A DNA stretch of 64,000 bases from Bosea sp. OAE506 (GTDB lineage: Bacteria; Pseudomonadota; Alphaproteobacteria; Rhizobiales; Beijerinckiaceae), in contig NZ_JBEPOB010000001.1 of the NCBI RefSeq assembly GCF_040546595.1, positions 4,217,001 through 4,281,000 of the forward strand, in the 5' to 3' direction. The translations under genes and the position numbers were made by a program. Numbering within the stretch: position 1 is the first letter of the stretch; every line of letters starts with the position of its first letter. Positions 17,220 through 26,270 of this stretch are shown one piece after another. The notes beneath the pieces were generated by a model. The model had not been told where the DNA came from and ran no database searches. It was given only the letters and a program-made list of their open reading frames with translations.

Positions 17220-18011
17220 ATGGCCGATGGCGTCGCGACGGGGGGCAGCGCGAGCCTGGCCGAGACGCCCTTCGTCGCGGAAATCGCGCTGGCGAACGGG
17301 CCGCTGAACCTGGTCACGGGATCGCTGCTGCGCCAGCTCAACCGCATCCTCGCCGACCTCGCACGACGCGACGACCTGCGCTGCGTCATCCTGCATGGTG
17401 GGGAGGCCCGCGCCTTCTGCGCCGGCAGCGACATCAAGGAATTCGCCTCGGTCCGCCACGAGGCCAGCGAACGCAAAATCCTGGTCGAGGACATGGTGCT
17501 GCGCAATCTTGCGAGGCTGCCGATGCCGACCATCGCCGCCATCGACGGGCCGGCGCTGGGCGGCGGGCTCGAACTGGCGCTCTGCTGCGATCTGCGGGTC
17601 CTGAAGGCGGGCGTCGCCATCGGCCTGCCTGAATGTCATCTCGGCGGGCTCGCCGGCAGCGGCGCCGTGAGGCTGACCCGCCTCGTCGGACCCGCCCGCG
17701 CCAAGCAGATGCTGTTCACCGGCGCCACCATCTCCAGCGAGGTCGCCCTCGCCTGGGGCGTCGTCAACGCGGTCGCATCAGATGGGTCGGCACTCGACGC
17801 CGCGCGCCGGCTGGCCGGCGAGATCGTCCAGCGCGGACCGATCTCGAACCGCCTCGCGAAGGAACTCGTGGATCGTGCCGACGACCAGCCGCTCGACGCC
17901 GGGCTGATGCAGGCCAATGTCGCGCAGCAGCGCATCTTCGACTCGGACGACCTGCATGAGGGCGCAGCCGCCTTCTTCGGCAAGCGCCTGCCCGTCTTCT
18001 CGGGGCGCTGA
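17220..18011 (+). CDS. Enoyl-CoA hydratase/isomerase family protein
   Basis: Crotonase-fold enzyme of 263 aa. The oxyanion-hole segments AFCAGSDIKEFA and GPALGGGLELALCCDL are present, as is the later GLPECHLGGLAGSGA region that positions the acid/base glutamates. The ATG at 17220 lies one base after the ATPase stop, so it is cotranscribed. It closes the LacI-controlled run; with the MaoC protein, SDR and CoA-transferase it makes up a small beta-oxidation-like set for a branched or unsaturated acid (inference). Confidence 0.88.
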   Translation: MADGVATGGSASLAETPFVAEIALANGPLNLVTGSLLRQLNRILADLARRDDLRCVILHGGEARAFCAGSDIKEFASVRHEASERKILVEDMVLRNLARLPMPTIAAIDGPALGGGLELALCCDLRVLKAGVAIGLPECHLGGLAGSGAVRLTRLVGPARAKQMLFTGATISSEVALAWGVVNAVASDGSALDAARRLAGEIVQRGPISNRLAKELVDRADDQPLDAGLMQANVAQQRIFDSDDLHEGAAAFFGKRLPVFSGR

Positions 18012-18084
18012 AGCCCTTCGGCGCGGCTGGCGCGGATGCCGTCCAGACGTCCGCCCTACCCCATCGCGGACATGCCGCTCAGCG

Positions 18085-19182
18085 TCAGTACGTCAGCCAG
18101 ATCAGCGCGTGGGGCGAGAGCGTGACGGTCGCGGCAGCCCCGACCTCGTGGAGTTCGCGCCCGGACAGGAAGGGCGTGTCGACCGCGACTTCGGTGGCGC
18201 CGACGCGCACGCCGTAGCGCACGCTCGCGCCGAGGAACTCGCGATGCGCCACGACACAGGGCAGAGCCAGCCCGTCGCCGGCCTGCTCCTTGGCGGCCGT
18301 GAGGCTGGCGTGCTGCGGGCGGAAGACCAGCTTCGCACCGTCGGGGATGGCGATATCCGCGGCGAGCGGGAGCCTGATCCCGCCCTCGATAGCGAAATGG
18401 CGCTCCGCGCCGGTGCCGACGACAGTACCGTCAAGGATGTTGGCGGTGCCGAGGAAATTCGCGACGAAGAGGTTGGCGGGGCGCTCATAGAGCTCCATCG
18501 GCGTGCCGACCTGCTGGACCACGCCGTCATTCATCACCGCGATGCGGTCGCAGATCGTGTTCGCCTCCTCCTGGTCATGGGTGACGAAGATCGTGGTCAG
18601 GCCGAGCCGCTGCTGCAGGTCGCGCAATTCGCGGCGCACCTGGACGCGCATCTTGGCATCGAGATTGGACAACGGCTCGTCGAGCAGCAGCACCTTCGGC
18701 TCGACGGCGACGGTGCGGGCGACGGCGACACGCTGCTGCTGGCCACCGGAGAGCTGCGAGGGGCGGCGCTCGGCGAGATGCCCGAGGCCGACCAGGTCGA
18801 GCGCGACCGCGACCCGCCGCTCGACCTCAGCACGGCCCACGCCGCGTTCCTCCAACCCGAAGGCGACATTGCGCGCCACCGTCATATGCGGCCAGAGCGC
18901 ATAGGACTGGAAGACCATGCCCACATCGCGCTTCCAGGGCGGCAGGCCGGAAATGTCCTTGCCGCCGATTAGCACGCGGCCCGTATCGGCCTGGTTGAAG
19001 CCGGCGATCAGCCGCAGCAGCGTGGTCTTGCCGCAGCCCGAAGGGCCGAGGAAGGCGAAGAATTCGCCGGGCCGGATCGACAGATCGACGGTCTTCAGGA
19101 CGTGATTGTCGCCATAGGAGAGGTTGACCCCCTCGATGTCGACCGAGACGGCCGGGGTGGTGAGTGGGGCAATCGCGTTCAT
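18085..19182 (-). CDS. ABC transporter ATP-binding protein (PotA/FbpC-like, with TOBE domain)
   Basis: ATPase of 365 aa. It has Walker A GPSGCGKTT, Q-loop FQSYALWPHM, signature LSGGQQQRVAVART, Walker B VLLLDEPLSN and switch His in IFVTHDQEEA. A C-terminal TOBE domain starts at about residue 285. The ATG overlaps closely with the end of the upstream permease (1-base gap). It works with the permease at 19184-20904 and the binding protein at 21122. The substrate may be ferric iron, a polyamine or a phosphonate-like anion; the phn genes next door make the last option worth testing. Confidence 0.93.
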   Translation of the reverse strand: MNAIAPLTTPAVSVDIEGVNLSYGDNHVLKTVDLSIRPGEFFAFLGPSGCGKTTLLRLIAGFNQADTGRVLIGGKDISGLPPWKRDVGMVFQSYALWPHMTVARNVAFGLEERGVGRAEVERRVAVALDLVGLGHLAERRPSQLSGGQQQRVAVARTVAVEPKVLLLDEPLSNLDAKMRVQVRRELRDLQQRLGLTTIFVTHDQEEANTICDRIAVMNDGVVQQVGTPMELYERPANLFVANFLGTANILDGTVVGTGAERHFAIEGGIRLPLAADIAIPDGAKLVFRPQHASLTAAKEQAGDGLALPCVVAHREFLGASVRYGVRVGATEVAVDTPFLSGRELHEVGAAATVTLSPHALIWLTY

Positions 19183-19183
19183 G

Positions 19184-19984
19184 TCAGTGGCCCATTCCCT
19201 TGGCCTTCTGGCTGCGTTCGATGATCAGATGCGAGATGAAGGTGCAGAGCGCCACGAGCAGCACCGCCACGACGCCAAGCGCCGCGCCTGGACCCCGGCC
19301 GGCGGCCGACTGCATGAAGACGTAGAGGCCGAAGGCGAGAGGCGCGTCGGAGTTCGACTGGACCAGCATCAGCGTCGCCGAGAGCTCGACCGCCGCCGTC
19401 GAGAACGAGGTGACGAAGCCGGCGAGGATACCGCCCGCCATCAGCGGCACGACGACCCGCCGGACCGTGCGGGCCTTGGTGGCGCCGAGGTTTTCCGCCG
19501 CCTCCTCGAGCGAGACCGAGATCTGCTGGAGCGCGGCGTAGCAGGCCCGCAGCGCATAGGGCAGGCGCCGGATCGCGAGCGCGAGCACGATGGTGATCCA
19601 GAGCGAGGCCAACGGCGTGCCGTCCGGCAGGGTGACGCCATAGAAGGTCCTGAGATAGCCGATGCCGAGCACCACGCCGGGAATGGCGAGTGCGGCGGAG
19701 GCCGCCCAGTCGAGCCATTCGCGGCCGATCAGCTTGGTTCGCAGGACGAGATAGGCGATCGCAACGCCGAGCACGATGTCGATGCCGCCGGCCAGCGTGG
19801 CATAGATCAGCGTGTTCTTTATGTAGACCGAGCTCTCGCCGAAGACGCGGGCGTAGTGAGCCGTTGTGAAGGCGTCCGGCAGCGGCGAGAACGACCAGAT
19901 CGTCGCGAAGGAAAGCAGCAGCAGGCCCAGATGCGGCGCCAGCACCAGCGCCAGGATCAGGATGACGACGCCATAGCCGAGCAC
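19184..19984 (-). pseudogene. Fbp-like ABC permease, C-terminal half (separated by frameshift)
   Basis: Second transmembrane domain, with about six helices and the EAA loop EEAAENLGATKARTVRRVVVPL. No ATG opens this frame; a GTG at 19984 is the first usable codon. A homopolymer of seven G (19994-20000, seven C in the coding strand) immediately precedes it. One additional base there joins the frame to the upstream half (MTPPGEAVLGYGVV), giving a 573-aa double-domain permease of the FbpB/AfuB type. So it is either the 3' half of one frameshifted gene or a GTG-started separate subunit; I favour the first. Confidence 0.7.
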
Positions 19985-20904
19985 GGCCTCACCGGGGGGG
20001 TCATGACGCGCCGGGCGAGACCGCCGCCGCCGCGCTGGGTCGTGGCGTAGTCGCGCCCCTTCAGCGCCAGCGCCGACAACCACATGGCGATCACGGAGGC
20101 GACGATCAGCACCACGGAAATGACGTAGCCCATGGGGTCGGCGATGCCGATCGAGGTCACCCGCAGATAGGCCTGCGGCGCCAGCATGTCCTTGACGTTC
20201 AGCAGCAGCGGCGTGGCCAGATCGTCGAAGACCTTGACGAAGACGAGCGAGGCGCCGGCGAGATAGCCCGGCAGGGCGAGCGGAAAGACGATGCGGCGGA
20301 ACAGGCGAAAGCCCGAGGAGCCGAGATTCTGCGCCGCCTCCTCCATTGCCCGGTCGATATTGCGCAGCGCCGCCGAGAGATTGATCAGGATGAAGGGGAA
20401 GTAGTGGACGGACTGGACGAAGATGACGCCGTTCAGCCCCTCCATGAAGCCGATCTTGAACCCGAACCAGTCGTCCAGCAGCAGGTTGATCGAGCCGTTG
20501 CGGCCGAAGAAGAGCTGCATCGCCACCGCGCCGACGAAGGGCGGCATGATCAGCGGCAGGAAGCCGAGGGTCTGCACCAGCATCGCGCCGCGGAAGACGA
20601 AGCGGGTCGTCAGATAGGCCAGCGGCAGGGCGAAGACCGAGGCCCAGACCACCGACATGGCGGAGACGTAGAAAGAGTTCCACAGCGAACGCATGAACAG
20701 CTCGGTGCGGACGAAATCGTAGAAGTTCACCAGCGTGAAGTTGGACGTGCCCTTCTCGGTGAAGGCGACGTAGAGCACGGTCCCGACCGGCAGCCCCAGA
20801 AACAGCAGCAGGAACGCCGCGATCGCCAGCGCCAGCGCGATCTGGCCCGGCGAGGCGGAGAGGCGGCGGGCGCGGGGAAGAGTGGCGGTGGGGATGGCGG
20901 TCAT
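19957..20904 (-). CDS. Fbp-like ABC permease, N-terminal half
   Basis: First transmembrane domain, 315 aa as read, with the EAA loop EEAAQNLGSSGFRLFRRIVFPL. It begins at the ATG at 20904 (MTAIPTATLPRARR); the open frame extends upstream through the repeat region but that part is noncoding. After the C7 run the reading frame ends in VRPCSAMASSS, an uncharacteristic tail, while the other frame continues with permease sequence. It lies between the binding protein (upstream) and the ATPase. Confidence 0.82.
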   Translation of the reverse strand: MTAIPTATLPRARRLSASPGQIALALAIAAFLLLFLGLPVGTVLYVAFTEKGTSNFTLVNFYDFVRTELFMRSLWNSFYVSAMSVVWASVFALPLAYLTTRFVFRGAMLVQTLGFLPLIMPPFVGAVAMQLFFGRNGSINLLLDDWFGFKIGFMEGLNGVIFVQSVHYFPFILINLSAALRNIDRAMEEAAQNLGSSGFRLFRRIVFPLALPGYLAGASLVFVKVFDDLATPLLLNVKDMLAPQAYLRVTSIGIADPMGYVISVVLIVASVIAMWLSALALKGRDYATTQRGGGGLARRVMTPPVRPCSAMASSS

Positions 20905-20930
20905 GCGGTTTCTGGCTGCTCGTCCACTCC

Positions 20931-21048
20931 AGCCCTCATCCTGAGGAGCCGCGGAACGCGGCGTCTCGAAGGATGCTCCAGATGTCACAGGAGCCTCCTG
21001 GAGCATCCTTCGAGACGCGATCTGCGATCGCTCCTCAGGATGAGGGCT
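20931..21048. repeat. Inverted pair of REP-like CTCATCCTGAGGAGC elements
   Basis: Two copies of a roughly 42-base element in opposite orientation. The outer arms (20931-20949 and 21030-21048) are a perfect 19-base inverted repeat. The inner arms (20961-20980 and 20999-21018, GCGTCTCGAAGGATGCTCCA) are a perfect 20-base inverted repeat. Such elements are widespread between genes in Bradyrhizobium/Bosea-like genomes (established knowledge, from memory). It separates the binding protein from the permease and could form a large hairpin in the transcript, lowering permease expression. Confidence 0.8.
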
Positions 21049-21080
21049 GAGGTTGGGGTCCAATCCGAATTGTAGGTCTC

Positions 21081-21102
21081 GGGTCGGCGCAAGCACCGAC
21101 CC
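21081..21102 (-). terminator. Hairpin downstream of the binding protein gene
   Basis: GGGTCGG / CCGACCC arms, extended by an inner GC pair to a near 10-bp stem with a two-base loop, 20 bases beyond the stop of the gene at 21122. There is no T-run. Together with the REP pair it may end or attenuate transcription after the highly expressed binding protein. Confidence 0.4.
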
Positions 21103-21121
21103 CAGAATGACAGTGACGGCC

Positions 21122-22438
21122 CTACTTCGCCGCCTTGAGCGCCTCTTCCGCCTTGGCCTTCGCCTTCGCATAGCTGTCGCGGGCAAAGCTCGCCCATTGC
21201 GCCTCCACCTCGGCCTGGCGCGCGCCCTTCTCCTTGCCGCCGGTGAAGGCGCCGCGCAGTTCGGCGCTTGAGGCCTGCGCCTCGCCGACCGGCATGGCGG
21301 CGATGAGGGTGCGGGCTTCGTCGAGCAGGGCCTTCGCTTGCGGGCTCGGCTTCTTCGCCAGTGCCGCCTCCACCTCGTGCAGCGTCTTGGTGACGCCCTT
21401 GAGTGCATCGAGCTGGAACGAGATCAGCTGGTCGAACAGCGTGTCGACGACCGCCGTGCGGGCCTCAGACTTGTCGACATCGAAGCCGATCATCTTCTGG
21501 AAGCGCGGGTCGGTGAAGGGATTGGGGTAGTCGGCGCCGGCCTTGGCATAGACGGCCGGGTTGACCGGCAGGCGGCGGATGCCGGGCTCGAGCAGAACCT
21601 CCTGCCCGGCCGGCGAGAGCAGGAATTCGACGAAGGCCTCGGCGGCCGCCTTGTTGGGTCCGTTGGTGACGATGCCGACATTCGCCGGCACGACCGTGGT
21701 CACGCTCGGATAGACGAACTTGACCGGGAAGCCGGAGGCCTGCGCCGAGAAGGCGAAGAAATCGATGACGATGCCAACGCCGACCTGGCCGGAATTGACC
21801 TGCTCGGGCACGCCGAAGGAGCGTTCGTTGATCGCCCGGAAATTACCGGCCATCTCCTTGATGGTGCGCCAGCCCTTGTCCCAGCCCTCTCCTTGCAGAA
21901 TCGTCTCGATGGTCAGATGCGTCGTGCCGGAGCGCGAGGGCGCGGCGATGGCGACATGGTCGAAGAAGACGGGCTTGGCGAGGTCCTGCCACTCCTTCGG
22001 CTCGGGCAGCTTGTTGGCGCGGGCATAGCGCTCGTTCCACATGATGCCGTAACCGGAAGCCGCGAAGCCCGCATAGAATCCGGCGGGATCGTTGATCGGA
22101 TAGGAGCCGATCTTCTCGGGGATACCGGTCGCCTTGGGCTTGTAGGCGCTGAGCAGTTGCTTGCCCTTGAGCACCTCGAAAGCGTCCGGCGCCGAGGCCC
22201 AGAATAGATCGACCTGGTTGTTCGCCTTCGTTTCCTCGAGGTACTTCACGCCCGCATTGGTGTTGCGGTTCTGGACCTCGAGCGTCACGCCGGGCGTCGC
22301 TTTCTCGAACGCCTTCTTGATCGGGTCCGTGACGTCCTTCGAGAACGACGTGACCACGGTGACCTTGCCCGCAGGGGCCTGCGCCAGAGCGACCGATGAT
22401 GCGAGGCCGAAAGCCAGCGCCAGAACCAGTGTCTTCAT
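21122..22438 (-). CDS. ABC transporter extracellular solute-binding protein with long C-terminal helical tail
   Basis: Periplasmic protein of 438 aa with a Sec signal (LVLALAFGLASSVALAQA). The AfuA/PgtC-like body begins GKVTVVTSFSKDVTDPIKKAF. I start at the ATG at 22438 because the signal peptide begins there. The last roughly 100 residues are rich in Ala, Lys and Glu (for example KEKGARQAEVEAQW) and look helical, longer than usual for the class. It is divergent from phnD with 299 bases between them that include a PHO box, so phosphonate or phosphate-ester uptake is a reasonable hypothesis. Confidence 0.88.
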   Translation of the reverse strand: MKTLVLALAFGLASSVALAQAPAGKVTVVTSFSKDVTDPIKKAFEKATPGVTLEVQNRNTNAGVKYLEETKANNQVDLFWASAPDAFEVLKGKQLLSAYKPKATGIPEKIGSYPINDPAGFYAGFAASGYGIMWNERYARANKLPEPKEWQDLAKPVFFDHVAIAAPSRSGTTHLTIETILQGEGWDKGWRTIKEMAGNFRAINERSFGVPEQVNSGQVGVGIVIDFFAFSAQASGFPVKFVYPSVTTVVPANVGIVTNGPNKAAAEAFVEFLLSPAGQEVLLEPGIRRLPVNPAVYAKAGADYPNPFTDPRFQKMIGFDVDKSEARTAVVDTLFDQLISFQLDALKGVTKTLHEVEAALAKKPSPQAKALLDEARTLIAAMPVGEAQASSAELRGAFTGGKEKGARQAEVEAQWASFARDSYAKAKAKAEEALKAAK

Positions 22439-22520
22439 CGCAACCGTAACCTCCCGGATTTGATTGACCGCGTCCGGCATCGAGGCCGGACATGCGTCGC
22501 TCGGCGGCTCGCCGCCAAGC

Positions 22521-22538
22521 GCGTCATGAAACTGTCAT
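22521..22538 (+). promoter_or_regulatory. PHO box (PhoB site) GCGTCAT-N4-CTGTCAT
   Basis: Direct repeat with 7-4-7 spacing. The second half-site is a perfect CTGTCAT and the first matches 5 of 7. This is the alphaproteobacterial PhoB-box pattern. It lies in the 299-base divergent region between the binding protein at 22438 (minus) and phnD (plus). Phosphate-starvation control of phnDCE, and perhaps of the divergent transporter, follows from established Pho regulon biology. Confidence 0.7.
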
Positions 22539-22672
22539 ATCCACCCTCGGCTTGTCACCCTGCCCCAAGGGAGCTTGGCGCCACGCGGGACAGCCGTGGG
22601 CACTCCGGGGGCCGGAACGACGCCAAGCGGCGGACAGAACCTCCACGAGCGGGCCTCGCTCGCGGGTTGAAC

Positions 22673-22690
22673 ATGACAGTTTTGTGTCAC
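22673..22690 (-). promoter_or_regulatory. Possible second PHO box, minus orientation
   Basis: On the minus strand this reads GTGACAC-AAAA-CTGTCAT: one perfect half-site and a second matching 4 of 7, with the correct 4-base spacer. It lies 48 bases before phnD. It is weaker than the site at 22521 and may be a cooperative or chance match. Confidence 0.35.
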
Positions 22691-22737
22691 ATACCTGCAG
22701 CAAGCCGGGCGAACCGGCAGCGCGGGAGAAACGTTCG

Positions 22738-23787
22738 ATGAGCCTGAAACTGACGCAATTCGCGGCGACGGCGTCGCTGCTGGTCCTGAGCATGGGCGGC
22801 TTGAGCAGCCAGGCTGCGGCTCAGGATGCCTGCCCCAACCGGGGCCAGCTCGACACGATGTATTGCGATGCGGATCGCGACCTCGTCGCCGATGCGCCGA
22901 CCGATCCGAAGAAGTGGAAAGATCCCTCGGCGCTGGTCTGGGCCTATACGCCGGTCGAGGATCCGGCCGTCTATGCGAACATCTTCAAGCCGTTCACCGA
23001 CCATCTCGCGACCTGCACCGGCAAGCGCATCGTCTATTATCCGGTCCAGTCCAACTCCGCCGAGATCGAGGCCATGCGCTCGGGCCGGCTGCATTTCGCG
23101 GGCTTCTCGACCGGGCCGACCGGCTTTGCTGTGAACCTCGCCGGCGCCGTGCCCTTCGCGGCGAAGGGCGTCGGCAGCGAGGTGCGCGGCTACAACCTCG
23201 TCGCCGTGGTCAAGGCCTCGAGCCCCTATCAGAAGCTGTCGGACCTCAAGGGCAAGAAGGTCGCCCACACCTCGCCCTCGTCCAATTCCGGCAATCTCGC
23301 GCCGCGCGTGCTCTTTCCCGAGCATGGGCTGACGGCCGAAACCGACTACAAGCCGCTGATGTCGGGCGGGCACGACAAGTCGATCCTCGGCGTCGTCTCG
23401 GGCGACTACGACATGGGTGCGGTCGCGGGCGACGTCTATGAGCGCATGATCGTGCGCGGCACGATCAAGAAGGAGGATGTGCGCGAGATCTACCGCAGCG
23501 CGATCTTCCCGACCTCGTCCTTCGCCTATGCCCACGACCTCAAGCCCGAACTCGCCAAGAAGCTGACCGACTGCTTCTTCTCCTTCCGCTTCACGCCGGA
23601 AATGACCAAGGAGTTCAACGGCGACGACCGCTTCCTGCCGATCACCTACCAGAAGGACTGGGCGGTCGTGCGGGATGTCGCCGAGAAATCGGGCACGCCC
23701 TACAACAAGTCGGCCTATGACACGGAGGCGAAGCGCGAGGCCGAGGCCCTGGCGAAGAAGAACGCCGCCCCGGCCAAGGCGCCGTGA
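22738..23787 (+). CDS. phnD: Phosphonate ABC transporter substrate-binding protein
   Basis: Periplasmic phosphate/phosphonate-binding protein of 349 aa. A signal peptide ([20 protein letters not shown]) is followed by the PhnD-family body: [18 protein letters not shown], then [18 protein letters not shown] and the loop [14 protein letters not shown], whose serines and threonine bind the phosphonate. The ATG at 22738 follows GGGAGAAACG. It is first in phnD-phnC-phnE under a PHO box. Catabolic C-P lyase or hydrolase genes are not in the window, so the imported phosphonate (or phosphite) cannot be named. Confidence 0.9.
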   Translation: MSLKLTQFAATASLLVLSMGGLSSQAAAQDACPNRGQLDTMYCDADRDLVADAPTDPKKWKDPSALVWAYTPVEDPAVYANIFKPFTDHLATCTGKRIVYYPVQSNSAEIEAMRSGRLHFAGFSTGPTGFAVNLAGAVPFAAKGVGSEVRGYNLVAVVKASSPYQKLSDLKGKKVAHTSPSSNSGNLAPRVLFPEHGLTAETDYKPLMSGGHDKSILGVVSGDYDMGAVAGDVYERMIVRGTIKKEDVREIYRSAIFPTSSFAYAHDLKPELAKKLTDCFFSFRFTPEMTKEFNGDDRFLPITYQKDWAVVRDVAEKSGTPYNKSAYDTEAKREAEALAKKNAAPAKAP

Positions 23788-23821
23788 TCCCGCGACGCCG
23801 CCCTCCGACGAGGTTCCCATC

Positions 23822-24607
23822 ATGAGCGCCCTGCCCGCGGCGCCCGGCCAAGGCCGGGCGCTCGTCATCCGCAATCTCGTCAAGGAATACCGGGCCGGCC
23901 AGCCGGTTCTGCGCGACATCTCGCTGACCGTGTCCGAGCCCGGCATCGTTGCCATCATCGGGCCGTCCGGAACCGGCAAGTCGACCCTGATCCGCTGCAT
24001 CAATCGGCTGGTCGACCCGACCTCCGGCTCGATCATGCTCGGCGGCACGGATCTCGCGAAGCTTCAGGGCGAGGCCCTGCGCCAGGCGCGGCGCCGTCTC
24101 GGCATGGTCTTCCAGGAGTACAACCTCGTCGAGCGGCTGACGGTGATCGAAAACGTACTCTGCGGCCGGCTCGGCTATGTGCCGGTCTGGCGCGCCTGGA
24201 CGCGGCGCTTCCCGGAGGCCGACATCGCGCGGGCCTTCTCGCTGCTCGATTCGGTCGGGCTGGGCGAATTCGCCACCCGGCGCGCCGATCAGCTTTCCGG
24301 CGGCCAGCGCCAGCGCGTCGGCATCGCGCGTGCCGTGATGCAGGACCCCGATCTCGTGCTCGCCGACGAGCCGACCTCCTCGCTCGACCCCAAGACCTCG
24401 GTCGAGATCATGGAGCTGCTGGCGCAGGTCGGGCGCGAGCGCGACATTCCGGTGCTGGTCAACATCCACAACGTCGCTCTCGCGAAGCGCTATGCTCTGC
24501 GGATCATCGGCATGTCGAAGGGCATCGTGGTCTATGACGGGCCGCCGGCCGGACTGCAGGACAGCCACCTTGCCGAGATCTATGGCGGCGAAGGCTGGAT
24601 GGAATGA
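23822..24607 (+). CDS. phnC: Phosphonate ABC transporter ATP-binding protein
   Basis: ATPase of 261 aa. Walker [11 protein letters not shown]-loop [13 protein letters not shown], signature [14 protein letters not shown] and Walker B DLVLADEP are followed by the PhnC-typical [12 protein letters not shown]. The [14 protein letters not shown] segment is characteristic of PhnC and separates it from other ATPases. It starts 34 bases after phnD and overlaps phnE by 4 bases (ATGA). Confidence 0.93.
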   Translation: MSALPAAPGQGRALVIRNLVKEYRAGQPVLRDISLTVSEPGIVAIIGPSGTGKSTLIRCINRLVDPTSGSIMLGGTDLAKLQGEALRQARRRLGMVFQEYNLVERLTVIENVLCGRLGYVPVWRAWTRRFPEADIARAFSLLDSVGLGEFATRRADQLSGGQRQRVGIARAVMQDPDLVLADEPTSSLDPKTSVEIMELLAQVGRERDIPVLVNIHNVALAKRYALRIIGMSKGIVVYDGPPAGLQDSHLAEIYGGEGWME

Positions 24608-26232
24608 GTGCGCCTCCGCTCGCTTCGGGCAGCCTGCGCGCCCGCGCCTTTCCACCCAACTGGCCGCTGCGCATCGGCGCAGCGCTGTTCCTCGTTTATG
24701 TCGCCTATGCCGCGCAAATCCTCGACATCCGCTGGGAGCGTTTCGTCCTGGGGCTCGACAATGGCGCGCGCTTTCTCGGCCGGATGTTTCCGCCCAACAC
24801 CGCCACAGACAAGATGCAGCTCCTGTGGTCGGGGATGCTGGAATCGCTGCAGATCGCGATCATCGCGACCGCAGCGGGCGTTCTGCTGGCCCTGCCGCTC
24901 GGGCTGTTTGCCGCGCGCAACCTGATGCCCCTGCCGGTGACCGTCGCGGCGCGCGGAGTCATCGCGCTCTGCCGCACCTTCCACCCGGTCATCGTCGCCA
25001 TCCTGTTCGTCAAGGCGGTAGGCTTCGGCGCACTCGCCGGCGTGATGGCGCTGGTGGTCGCGACGCTCGGCTTCATCGCCAAGCTGATCGCCGAGGCGAT
25101 CGAAGAGATGTCGATGAAGCCGATCGAGGCGCTGCGCGCCGCCGGCGCGCCGTTCCTCTCAGTCGTGACCATGGGCGTGGTGCCGCAGGTGCTGCCGCGC
25201 TTCATCGGCTTTGCCGCCTACCAGCTCGATTCCAACCTGCGCAATTCCGCGCTGGTCGGCCTCGTCGGCGGCGGCGGCATCGGGGCGACGCTGTTCACCG
25301 CCTTCCAGCGCTTCGACTATGATTTCGTGCTGACCATCATCATCGCGATCATCGTGACCGTGATGGCGGGAGAGGTGCTCTCCGCCTTCATGCGGCGGAT
25401 CTACCAGGACGAGGCCCCGTCCGGCCTCGTGGTCGAGAGCCCGCAGGGCCGCCTCTGGCGCCGGTTCACGCCGCTGGAACGCGGCCTGAGGCTGGCGTTC
25501 TGGGGGCTGGCGGCACTGGCGCTGGGCTGGTCTGTCCAGACCATCGAGGTCATTCCGGAATTTCTCTACGACGCACCGCAGCAGACCGCCGATCTGTTCG
25601 GCCGCATGTGGCCGGTCGACTGGAGCTATTTCGGAAAGACCGTGGGCACCGCCCTGGTCGAGACGCTGCACACGGCGACGCTGGGGACGATCCTCGCCAT
25701 CCTGTTGGCCACGCCGGTCGCGCTGATGTGCGCCCGCAATGTCGCACCCTCTCCGATCGTCAATGCGCTGGGGCGCTTCATTCTCGTCGCGACGCGTTCC
25801 GTGCACACGCTGGTCTGGGCCCTGCTGTTTGTCGCGGTGTTCGGGCCGGGCGCGCTGGCCGGCGTCATGGCTGTGGCGGTGCATTCGATCGGGTTTACAG
25901 GGAAGTTCCTGTCCGAGGCGATCGAGGAGGCCAAGGCCGGGCCGATCGAGGCGCTGCGTGCCGCCGGCGCCTCGCGCCGCGCCATCCTGCTGAAGGGGTT
26001 CTGGCCCCAGGTGAAGCCGGCCTTCCTGGCGGTCAGCCTGTTCCGCTGGGACATCAATGTCCGCGAGAGCGCCGTGCTCGGTTTGGTGGGGGCCGGCGGG
26101 CTCGGCGTCGCGCTGCAGGCCTCGATGGACAATCTCTACTGGGACCAAGTCGGCCTGGTGCTACTCGTGATCTTCGCCGTCGTCGTCGTGACGGAGATCG
26201 TCACCGCGACCATCCGGTCGCGGGTGATTTGA
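24604..26232 (+). CDS. phnE: Phosphonate ABC transporter permease, tandem PhnE-PhnE fusion
   Basis: Inner-membrane permease of 542 aa, about twice the normal PhnE length. Two homologous permease domains follow each other. Each has an EAA loop: [21 protein letters not shown] near residues 178-198 and [21 protein letters not shown] near 457-477, each followed by LVG-GGG-style glycine turns ([16 protein letters not shown]). The linker is around residues 265-300. Many relatives encode these as separate phnE1 and phnE2; here they are one continuous frame, so both halves of the channel come from one chain. Confidence 0.92.
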   Translation: MSAPPLASGSLRARAFPPNWPLRIGAALFLVYVAYAAQILDIRWERFVLGLDNGARFLGRMFPPNTATDKMQLLWSGMLESLQIAIIATAAGVLLALPLGLFAARNLMPLPVTVAARGVIALCRTFHPVIVAILFVKAVGFGALAGVMALVVATLGFIAKLIAEAIEEMSMKPIEALRAAGAPFLSVVTMGVVPQVLPRFIGFAAYQLDSNLRNSALVGLVGGGGIGATLFTAFQRFDYDFVLTIIIAIIVTVMAGEVLSAFMRRIYQDEAPSGLVVESPQGRLWRRFTPLERGLRLAFWGLAALALGWSVQTIEVIPEFLYDAPQQTADLFGRMWPVDWSYFGKTVGTALVETLHTATLGTILAILLATPVALMCARNVAPSPIVNALGRFILVATRSVHTLVWALLFVAVFGPGALAGVMAVAVHSIGFTGKFLSEAIEEAKAGPIEALRAAGASRRAILLKGFWPQVKPAFLAVSLFRWDINVRESAVLGLVGAGGLGVALQASMDNLYWDQVGLVLLVIFAVVVVTEIVTATIRSRVI

Positions 26233-26270
26233 GGTGACAGCGGAGAGGAGTGGGCGCGACGCGCCTGCCC

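Noticed and set aside
20931..21048. CRISPR or insertion-sequence end
   Set aside because: There are only two inverted copies, no spacers, no transposase and no target duplication; a REP-like element fits better.
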